Shown here piece after piece: positions 6,230 through 12,799 of a stretch of 12,799 bases of DNA. This stretch comes from Candidatus Omnitrophota bacterium (GTDB lineage: Bacteria > Omnitrophota > Gorgyraeia > JABMRG01 > JAFGKX01), in NCBI GenBank assembly GCA_016928375.1, contig JAFGKX010000104.1, positions 1-12,799 on the forward strand. The letters are read 5' to 3'. Numbering within the stretch: position 1 is the first letter of the stretch; each line of letters begins with the position of its first letter. The notes under the pieces were generated by a model that was not told where the DNA came from, made no database searches, and saw only the letters and a list, made by a program, of their open reading frames with translations. Position numbers and translations under genes: made by a program.

Positions 6230-9200
6230 AAATTATTTTGATAAGGTGACCATAAAGATAGCGTCGCCGGAGACCATAAAATACTGGTCCAAGGGTGAGG
6301 TCAAAAAGCCCGAGACTATAAATTACAGGACGTTAAAACCTGAAAAAGACGGCCTTTTCTGCGAGAAGATATTCGGCCCGACTCACGACTGGGAATGCAG
6401 CTGCGGAAAATACAAGAGAATAAAACATAAAGGCATTGTCTGCGACCGGTGCGGCGTAGAAGTAACTTTATCGAGGGTCAGGCGCGAACGCATGGGCCAT
6501 ATTGAACTGGCAACCCCTGTTTCGCATATATGGTTTTTTAAAGTAAGCCCTTCCAAGATCGGCACTTTGCTTGGATTGACGCTGAGGCAGCTTGAAAAGG
6601 TGCTTTATTATGAAGAATATATAGTGTTGGACCCGGGAGAAGCCCCTATAAAACAAGGAGACCTTCTTAACGAGGAAAAATATAGAACATATAAGGAAAA
6701 ATTCGGCGTATCTCTTAAGGCGCAAATGGGCGCGGAGGCGATAAGAAAGCTGTTATCCGATTTAGACCTTGGCAAGATAATATTAAAATTGAAAAAAGGC
6801 CTTAAAGATGCCAAGAGCGCGCAGTCCAAAAGAAGGTATGCTAAAACCCTGAAGACAATAGAGGCTTTTAAGAACAGCGATAATAAGCCCGAGTGGATGG
6901 TAATGGGCATTATCCCGGTTATACCGCCTGATCTTCGGCCGCTGGTTCCGCTTGAAGGCGGCAGATTTGCCACAAGCGATTTAAACGACCTGTACAGAAG
7001 GGTTATCAATAGAAATAACAGGCTTAAAAAATTAATGGAATTAAAAGCCCCGGAAGTAATTATAAGAAACGAAAAGAGAATGCTTCAGGAGGCTGTTGAC
7101 GCGTTATTTGACAATGGCCGCCACGGCAGGCCGGTGCTCGGCCCGGGAAACAGGCCGCTTAAATCTTTAAGCGATATGCTAAAAGGAAAACAAGGCAGGT
7201 TCAGGCAAAACCTTCTCGGAAAAAGAGTCGACTATTCCGGCAGGTCGGTTATCGTAGTGGGGCCTGAATTAAAACTTCATCAGTGTGGGCTTCCCAAAAA
7301 GATGGCGCTGGAGCTTTTTGAGCCGTTTATCATAAAGAAATTAAGAGAAAAGGGTTTTGTGCACACGATTAAAAGCGCCAAGCGCATGGTGGAGAAAGCA
7401 GATCTAGAGGTATGGGATATATTGGATGAGGTAATAAAGGACCATCCTGTACTTTTAAACCGCGCTCCAACGCTGCATCGCCTGGGAATCCAGGCATTTC
7501 AGCCGATTCTTATAGAAGGCAAGGCCATAAAAATACATCCTCTTGTGTGTACGGCATTTAATGCGGATTTCGACGGAGATCAGATGGCAGTGCATGTCCC
7601 CCTTTCTATCGAAGCGCAGACAGAATCAATACTTTTGATGATGTCTACAAACAATATATTTTCACCCGCAAACGGAAATCCCATTACAACTCCTACTCAA
7701 GATATAGTTTTAGGGCTGCATTTCCTTACCAAGCAGAAGAGGGCTGTTGTCAGCGAAGATAAAAAATCCCCGCAAAACAGCGTTAAGACGTTTTCTTCCA
7801 ATGGCGAGGTAATAGTAGCGTTTTCGGACAGGGAAATTGCGCTGCATGATACAATAAGAATAAAAATAAACAATGTCTTTATTGAAACTACGGTAGGCAG
7901 AATTTTATTTAATGAAATATTGCCCGATGGTTTTTCGTTTGTGAACGAAACGCTGAATAAATCAAAGATGCAAGGCATTGTGACCGATTGTTATAATAAA
8001 TTCGGGCACCAGAGGACCGTTCAGCTGCTCGATGATTTAAAAGAACTCGGCTTTAAATGGGCGACATTAGCCGGATTGTCCATATCGATAGATGATTTGG
8101 TGCTGACTCCGGAAAAAGAAAAGATTATTAAGAGGGCGTACGAACAGGTAAAAGATGTCGAATCGCAATATAAAAAAGGCCTTATTACTGACAGGGAAAG
8201 ATCGAACAAAGTTGTAGATATCTGGACTCACGCCACGGACCTTGTTTCGGAAAAAGTTTTAAAAGGCCTGGGGGATTTCAACCCGATATTCATGATGGCG
8301 GATTCCGGCGCGCGCGGATCCAAGCAGCAGATAAGACAGCTGGCGGGAATGCGCGGGCTTATGGCAAAACCATCGGGCGAGATTATCGAAAATCCGATAA
8401 CTGCGAGTTTTCGTGAAGGCCTGACCGTTCTTGAATACTTTATTTCTACTCACGGCGCAAGAAAAGGTCTGGCAGATACAGCTCTTAAAACAGCGGATTC
8501 CGGATATCTTACAAGAAGGCTTGTGGATGTTGCGCAGGACGTTATAATTACGCAGGAAGACTGCAAAACTTTAAATGGTATATTGATAAGCGCTATCGTA
8601 GAAGGCGACGAGGTGGTAGTTCCTCTGAAGGAAAGAATAGTCGGAAGGATAGCCGTTGATAATATAGTAGATGTAATTACCGACGAGATAATAGTAAAAG
8701 CAAGTGAAGAAATAGATTCGGAAAAAGCCGATAAAATAGAGCTTGCAGGCGTCGAGAAAATCAGAATAAGGAGCGTGCTTACCTGTGAGTCAAAAAGAGG
8801 CGTTTGCGCCAAATGTTACGGAAGAAACCTTGCGACCGGAAAACTTGTAGAATTAGGCGAGGCCGTCGGCATAATAGCCGCTCAGTCAATAGGCGAACCC
8901 GGCACGCAGCTTACGATGAGAACATTTCACATAGGAGGCACTGCAAGCAGAATAGTCGAGCAGTCCAATATAAAAGCTAAAAATGACGGTATATTAAAAT
9001 ATCACGGTATAAAAATAGTGCAGCGCCAGGAAACAAAAGAAATAATCGTGCTCAACAGAAACGGGCAGGTCTCCATCAATGACGAGTCAGGCAGGGAATA
9101 CGAAAGATATGCGGTTCCGCACGGCGCTATCATAAAAGTTCCGGAGGAAGGAAAAGTCAAAAAAGACGAAGTCTTCGTCCAGTGGGATCCTTACATGTCG

Positions 9201-10331
9201 CCTATTATTACCGAAATCAGCGGCATTGTGAGATTTGAGGATATAAGAGAAGGCGTTACCATGCGCCAGGAAACAAATCCGCAGACCAGGCTTGTCGATA
9301 CGGTAATAATCGAACATAAGGGCGAATACCATCCGCAGGTAATAATTCAGAACGATAAAAAAGAAGTTTTAGCTATATATCCCATACCTGCGGGGGCGCA
9401 CATAGTTGTTAAAAATACAGCGCAGACAAAGGCAGGGGACCTGCTGGCCAAGACGCCGAGGGTTATTACAAAAACAAAAGATATTACCGGCGGTTTGCCG
9501 CGCGTCGCGGAACTTTTTGAAGCGCGCCGTCCAAAAGACCCGGCAATTATAAGCGAGATAGACGGAATGATTGAATTCGGCGGTTCCAAAAAAGGGCAGA
9601 GAATCCTTCTTGTGAAGAGCCAGACCGGAATGAAAAAAGAATATCTGATACCATATGGAAAGCATTTAAATGTGTATAAGGGTGATATGGTTTATGCCGG
9701 AGAACAGCTGGTGGACGGGCCTATCGTACCGCAGGATATCTTAAGGGTTTCCGGAGATAAAGCGCTGCAGGAATATCTTGTTAATGAGGTGCAGGAAGTA
9801 TACAGGCTTCAGGGCGTTAAGATAAATGATAAGCACATTGAAATCATAGTGCGCCAGATGCTTAAAAAGGTAAGGATAGATGATTCCGGGGACACCAGTT
9901 TATTGGTAGGCTCCCATGTGGATAAAGAAAAGTTCAAAGAAGAGAATCAGGAAGCGCTGAAGAAAAAAGGTAAGCCCGCCAGCGCAACGCAGATATTGCT
10001 GGGAATTACCAAGGCGTCTTTAAGCACGCAGAGTTTTATTTCTGCGGCAAGTTTCCAGGAAACTACAAGAGTTTTAACAGAGGCAGCGGCCGAAGGCAAA
10101 ACCGACGATTTATACGGGCTGAAAGAAAATGTAATTATGGGCCATCTTATTCCCGCAGGTACGGGTTTTTATGCGCATAAAAATATAGAGATGGTCAAGA
10201 TACCTGATATATTTTCAGAAAAGTTAGAAAAACAAGACAAGGCACCGACGGAACCAAAAGAGGAAAAGTCCGAAAACGTTGAAAAGCCTGCAAAAAAAAG
10301 AAAGAAAAAACCCGCCAAAAGCGGAAAATAA
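6216..10331 (+). CDS. rpoC: DNA-directed RNA polymerase subunit beta'
   Basis: 1371 residues. Beta' carries the catalytic magnesium site. The N-terminal zinc site has C61, C63, C76 and C79; KRVDYSGRS lies at 336-344; the catalytic NADFDGDQM is at 449-457, with D451, D453 and D455 as metal ligands. The bridge helix lies at about 738-773 (ISTHGARKGLADTALKTADS). The second zinc site is C783, C857, C864 and C867, with the same spacing as in E. coli. The trigger loop start (GEPGTQLTMRTFHIGG) is followed by an insertion of nearly 200 residues like E. coli SI3 (GIVRFEDIREGVT; DITGGLPRVAELFEARRPKD). The last 36 or so residues form a Lys/Glu-rich disordered tail (KPAKKRKKKPAKSGK). The ATG lies inside rpoB; its upstream AAAAGG (6198-6203) is 12 nt away, so coupled re-initiation is likely. 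Confidence 0.99.
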   Translation: MIETKNYFDKVTIKIASPETIKYWSKGEVKKPETINYRTLKPEKDGLFCEKIFGPTHDWECSCGKYKRIKHKGIVCDRCGVEVTLSRVRRERMGHIELATPVSHIWFFKVSPSKIGTLLGLTLRQLEKVLYYEEYIVLDPGEAPIKQGDLLNEEKYRTYKEKFGVSLKAQMGAEAIRKLLSDLDLGKIILKLKKGLKDAKSAQSKRRYAKTLKTIEAFKNSDNKPEWMVMGIIPVIPPDLRPLVPLEGGRFATSDLNDLYRRVINRNNRLKKLMELKAPEVIIRNEKRMLQEAVDALFDNGRHGRPVLGPGNRPLKSLSDMLKGKQGRFRQNLLGKRVDYSGRSVIVVGPELKLHQCGLPKKMALELFEPFIIKKLREKGFVHTIKSAKRMVEKADLEVWDILDEVIKDHPVLLNRAPTLHRLGIQAFQPILIEGKAIKIHPLVCTAFNADFDGDQMAVHVPLSIEAQTESILLMMSTNNIFSPANGNPITTPTQDIVLGLHFLTKQKRAVVSEDKKSPQNSVKTFSSNGEVIVAFSDREIALHDTIRIKINNVFIETTVGRILFNEILPDGFSFVNETLNKSKMQGIVTDCYNKFGHQRTVQLLDDLKELGFKWATLAGLSISIDDLVLTPEKEKIIKRAYEQVKDVESQYKKGLITDRERSNKVVDIWTHATDLVSEKVLKGLGDFNPIFMMADSGARGSKQQIRQLAGMRGLMAKPSGEIIENPITASFREGLTVLEYFISTHGARKGLADTALKTADSGYLTRRLVDVAQDVIITQEDCKTLNGILISAIVEGDEVVVPLKERIVGRIAVDNIVDVITDEIIVKASEEIDSEKADKIELAGVEKIRIRSVLTCESKRGVCAKCYGRNLATGKLVELGEAVGIIAAQSIGEPGTQLTMRTFHIGGTASRIVEQSNIKAKNDGILKYHGIKIVQRQETKEIIVLNRNGQVSINDESGREYERYAVPHGAIIKVPEEGKVKKDEVFVQWDPYMSPIITEISGIVRFEDIREGVTMRQETNPQTRLVDTVIIEHKGEYHPQVIIQNDKKEVLAIYPIPAGAHIVVKNTAQTKAGDLLAKTPRVITKTKDITGGLPRVAELFEARRPKDPAIISEIDGMIEFGGSKKGQRILLVKSQTGMKKEYLIPYGKHLNVYKGDMVYAGEQLVDGPIVPQDILRVSGDKALQEYLVNEVQEVYRLQGVKINDKHIEIIVRQMLKKVRIDDSGDTSLLVGSHVDKEKFKEENQEALKKKGKPASATQILLGITKASLSTQSFISAASFQETTRVLTEAAAEGKTDDLYGLKENVIMGHLIPAGTGFYAHKNIEMVKIPDIFSEKLEKQDKAPTEPKEEKSENVEKPAKKRKKKPAKSGK

Positions 10332-10352
10332 ATTTCTACTGAGGATAATTTA

Positions 10353-10778
10353 ATGCCAACAATAAATCAGCTGATAAGAAAAAGAAGAGACATCATAAGA
10401 AAGAAAACTAAATCCAGGGCCCTGGACAGGTGCCCGTTCAGAAGAGGGGTGTGCCTGCAGGTCAAGACAATGACTCCCAAGAAGCCTAATTCTGCTCTTC
10501 GTAAAATAGCAAGAGTAAGGCTTACCAACGGGGTTACTGTTACAGCTTATATCCCGGGCGAAGGCCATAACTTACAGGAGCATTCAATAGTGCTGGTAAG
10601 AGGCGGCAGAGTCAAGGATTTGCCGGGAGTAAGATACCATATAGTAAGAGGCACGCTGGATACGCAGGGTGTTGCAAACAGGCAAAAGAGCAGGTCCAAA
10701 TACGGCACGAAACGCGGCAAAGGCACAGCCGTACAGTCATCTGCCAAACCTGGAGCTGCTAAGGAAGGGGCAAAATAA
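10353..10778 (+). CDS. rpsL: 30S ribosomal protein S12
   Basis: 141 residues; bacterial S12 is usually about 124, and the excess is a C-terminal tail of about 18 residues after SKYGTKRGK, rich in Ala, Gly, Ser and Lys. S12 lies at the decoding centre of the 30S subunit and affects accuracy. Core motifs are intact: MPTINQLIRK, CPFRRGVC (27-34), TPKKPNSALRK (41-51), EGHNLQEHS and GGRVKDLPGVRYH. K43 and K88 (E. coli K42 and K87 without the initiator Met) are the wild-type residues at the streptomycin-resistance positions. D89 is the residue that RimO methylthiolates in some bacteria. AGGA at 10342-10345 is the ribosome binding site. The 21-nt gap after rpoC leaves no room for a separate promoter outside coding sequence. 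The stop overlaps the rpsG start in TAATG. Confidence 0.98.
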   Translation: MPTINQLIRKRRDIIRKKTKSRALDRCPFRRGVCLQVKTMTPKKPNSALRKIARVRLTNGVTVTAYIPGEGHNLQEHSIVLVRGGRVKDLPGVRYHIVRGTLDTQGVANRQKSRSKYGTKRGKGTAVQSSAKPGAAKEGAK

Positions 10779-11248
10779 TGAGACGAAGACGCGCGCCAAA
10801 GAGAGAAGTATTGCCTGATCCTAAATATAACTCAAAACTGGTTTCGAAATTTATGAATATAGTAATGCTTGAGGGCAAAAAATCTGTAGCCGAAAAAATA
10901 GTATACGGCGCATTTGAACAACTTAAGAAAAAAGCGCAGAAAGACGATGCGTTGGATGTTTTTCAAAAGGCAATAGAAAACGCAAGGCCAAAAGTAGAAC
11001 TTAAACCGCGCAGGGTAGGCGGCGCAACATATCAGATACCTATTGAGGTAGATGTAGAGCGCGGCACAACTATTGCTTTAAGATGGCTGCGCGATTTTGC
11101 AAGAGCTAAAAAAGGCAGGCCGATGGAAGAAAAACTTTCCGATGAAATAATGCAGGCTTATCAGAATCAGGGTTCGGCCATAAAGAAAAAACAGGATACA
11201 CATAAAATGGCAGAGGCCAACAGGGCATTTGCGCATTTTAAATGGTAA
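10778..11248 (+). CDS. rpsG: 30S ribosomal protein S7
   Basis: 156 residues, exactly the usual bacterial length. S7 binds the 3' major domain of 16S rRNA, initiates assembly of the 30S head and lies near the E site. Signatures are MRRRRAPKREVLPDPKY at the N-terminus, VMLEGKKSVAEKIVY (about 29-43), ENARPKVELKPRRVGGATYQ (67-86) and the C-terminal DTHKMAEANRAFAHFKW. The ATG shares one base with the rpsL stop. Its ribosome binding site, AAGGAAGGGG (10761-10770), lies inside the extended 3' end of rpsL, so translation is almost certainly coupled. In E. coli, S7 represses its operon by binding the rpsL-rpsG intercistronic region; here that region does not exist. Confidence 0.98.
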   Translation: MRRRRAPKREVLPDPKYNSKLVSKFMNIVMLEGKKSVAEKIVYGAFEQLKKKAQKDDALDVFQKAIENARPKVELKPRRVGGATYQIPIEVDVERGTTIALRWLRDFARAKKGRPMEEKLSDEIMQAYQNQGSAIKKKQDTHKMAEANRAFAHFKW

Positions 11249-11255
11249 ATATAAA

Positions 11256-11270
11256 ATCCTACGCCAGGAT
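11256..11270 (+). promoter_or_regulatory. Small hairpin in the rpsG-fusA gap
   Basis: ATCCT (11256-11260) and AGGAT (11266-11270) form a 5-bp stem with a 5-nt loop in the 51-nt gap between rpsG and fusA. No T-tract follows, so it is not a terminator. It might affect mRNA folding or protein binding upstream of fusA, but a stem this short can arise by chance. The fusA ribosome binding site AAGG (11292-11295) lies downstream, only 4 nt from the ATG. Confidence 0.25.
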
Positions 11271-11299
11271 AACATATACGAAAGCGTGAGTAAGGTAGA

Positions 11300-12799
11300 A
11301 TGACAAAAAAAGCAAAATTAGATAAAATAAGAAACATAGGCGTTATCGCCCATATAGATGCCGGAAAAACTACGACATCGGAGAGAATATTGTTCTGCAC
11401 AGGCAGGGTGTATAAAATCGGAGCAGTGGACGAAGGCACCGCTACTATGGATTGGATGCCCCAGGAACAGGAAAGAGGCATTACCATTACCGCGGCGAGT
11501 ACTATGTGCTCATGGAAAGATTACTCCATAAATCTTATAGATACGCCCGGACACGTAGATTTTACGGTTGAGGTGGAGAGGTCGCTGCGCGTACTTGATG
11601 GAGGCGTTGTTGTATTCTGCGGAGTAGGCGGCGTTGAATCACAGAGCGAGACTGTATGGCGCCAGGCGGATAATTATAAAATTCCGAGAATATGTTTTAT
11701 AAATAAAATGGATAGAGTGGGAAGCGATTTCTTCGGGACGATAAAGCAAATACAGGAAAGATTAGGCGCTAACGCAGCAGCTATACAGCTCCCCATGGGC
11801 CTGGAAGCGAATTTTTACGGTATGATAGACCTTGTAGACATGAAATCGATCGTATATGGCGCAGGGGAAAATGATACGAGCTTTGAGATTACCGATATTC
11901 CGGCGGATCTTTTGCCTGCGGCAAAAGAATACAGGCATAAATTGCTTGAGGCGTTGTCAGAGACCGACGCAGATGTTATGCATAAATTTGTGCACGACGA
12001 AGATGTAGATGCAAAAATGTTGAAGGCAGCGATACGCAAATCGACTGTCGGCGCAAAATTTATACCTATTTTATGCGGTTCATCACTTAGGAATAAGGGC
12101 GTACAGCCGCTGATGGACGCTATATGCGATTTTTTACCAAGCCCTATGGATGTACCGGCCGTAAAAGGTACAGACCCGAAGACAGGTAAAGAGGTTGTAA
12201 GAAAACCTGATATTCATGACCCGTTTTCTGCGATTGTATTTAAAATTATGAGTGATCCGTATGTCGGGAAACTAAGTTTTTTCAGGGTTTATTCCGGGCA
12301 CTTTAAAACCGGAAGCTATGTATATAATTCATCAAGGGATTTAAGAGAACGAGTAGGCAAAATAGTAAGGATGCACGCAAATAAGCAGGAAATCATCGAA
12401 GAGGTATACGCCGGAGATATAGCAGCGGCAGTTGGTTTACGCGATACAAAAACAGGCGATACGGTCTGCGATGAAAAGCACCCGGTTGTTTTAGAGAGTA
12501 TTAATTTTCCGGAGCCGGTTATGTTTTTAGCGATAGAGCCGAAATCAAATAAAGATCAGGAAAAACTGGCAATGGCACTTAAAAAAATTCAGGAAGAAGA
12601 TCCGTCATTCAGGGTAAAGCACGATGAGAATACGGATCAGACTATTATATCCGGAATGGGCGAACTTCACCTGGAAGTTATTGTGGACAGAATGACGAGA
12701 GAATTTAACGTAGGCGCAAGTGTGGGAAAGCCGCAGGTAGCATATAAAGAAACTATGACAAAACGCGCTTCGGTTACTTCGAAATTTGTTCAGCAGACC
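11300..12799 (+). CDS. fusA: Elongation factor G, N-terminal 500 residues (partial)
   Basis: The frame stays open from the ATG at 11300 to the window edge, giving exactly 500 codons of a protein usually near 700. EF-G is the GTPase that moves tRNA and mRNA after peptide bond formation. G-domain motifs are all present: AHIDAGKTT (17-25, P-loop), RGITIT (59-64, switch I), DTPGHVDFTVEVERS (81-95, switch II), NKMD (135-138) and the G5 site GSSLRNKGVQ (260-269), where E. coli has GSAFKNKGVQ. Domain II (DPFSAIVFKI, VGKLSFFRVYSG) and domain III with GMGELHLEV follow; most of domains IV and V lies outside. VGKPQVAYKET near the edge is typical of canonical EF-G. Its position after rpsL and rpsG supports the main housekeeping copy rather than a paralogue. 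Confidence 0.98.
   Translation, partial: MTKKAKLDKIRNIGVIAHIDAGKTTTSERILFCTGRVYKIGAVDEGTATMDWMPQEQERGITITAASTMCSWKDYSINLIDTPGHVDFTVEVERSLRVLDGGVVVFCGVGGVESQSETVWRQADNYKIPRICFINKMDRVGSDFFGTIKQIQERLGANAAAIQLPMGLEANFYGMIDLVDMKSIVYGAGENDTSFEITDIPADLLPAAKEYRHKLLEALSETDADVMHKFVHDEDVDAKMLKAAIRKSTVGAKFIPILCGSSLRNKGVQPLMDAICDFLPSPMDVPAVKGTDPKTGKEVVRKPDIHDPFSAIVFKIMSDPYVGKLSFFRVYSGHFKTGSYVYNSSRDLRERVGKIVRMHANKQEIIEEVYAGDIAAAVGLRDTKTGDTVCDEKHPVVLESINFPEPVMFLAIEPKSNKDQEKLAMALKKIQEEDPSFRVKHDENTDQTIISGMGELHLEVIVDRMTREFNVGASVGKPQVAYKETMTKRASVTSKFVQQT

Noticed and set aside
1..12799. Transfer RNAs, CRISPR arrays, toxin-antitoxin or defence genes, insertion sequences
   Set aside because: The window is filled by ten housekeeping genes, and the remaining gaps are at most 99 nt; none contains such an element.

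Overview
The window holds ten genes, all on the + strand, in the order nusG (3' end only) - rplK - rplA - rplJ - rplL - rpoB - rpoC - rpsL - rpsG - fusA (5' part only). This is the universal beta operon (ribosomal stalk proteins plus RNA polymerase) running straight into the str operon (S12, S7, EF-G). Only about 234 of 12799 bases are non-coding. The junctions are 4, 13, 1, 99 and 45 nt, a 14-nt overlap (rpoB/rpoC), 21 nt, a 1-nt overlap (rpsL/rpsG), and 51 nt. I see no T-tract terminator or convincing promoter anywhere, so the genes are probably one long transcript or a few processed ones.

Organism: a bacterium of moderate GC with strong use of ATA (Ile) and AGA/AGG (Arg) codons even in ribosomal protein genes. 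RpoC carries a long insertion in the trigger loop, like the E. coli SI3 region. RpoB has a beta-i9-like insertion but a shortened beta-i4 (SI1) region. This fits a Gram-negative-type (diderm) lineage. The codon style, cysteine-containing L11 and the GC-rich palindromic repeat remind me of uncultured PVC-related groups such as Omnitrophota. That placement is an impression, not a demonstration.

Layout: 2-256 is the NusG C-terminal KOW domain. 261-1966 holds L11, L1 and L10, tightly packed. 1967-2065 is the largest gap and contains a GC-rich composite inverted repeat, followed by the strongest Shine-Dalgarno in the window, just before L7/L12. 2516-10331 holds the beta and beta' subunits with all catalytic and zinc-binding residues intact. 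10353-11248 holds S12 (with a C-terminal extension) and S7. 11300 to the end is EF-G, cut by the window edge after 500 codons.

Function: the genes encode coupled parts of gene expression. These are the transcript elongation and antitermination factor, the factor-binding stalk of the 50S subunit (L11, L10, L12) with L1, the RNA polymerase core, two 30S proteins and the translocase that works at the stalk. No defence system, mobile gene, CRISPR array or RNA gene was found. I do not see a previously undescribed system here. The best leads are small: the repeat in the rplJ-rplL gap, the absence of room for a classical L10 leader, and lineage-specific protein tails and insertions.
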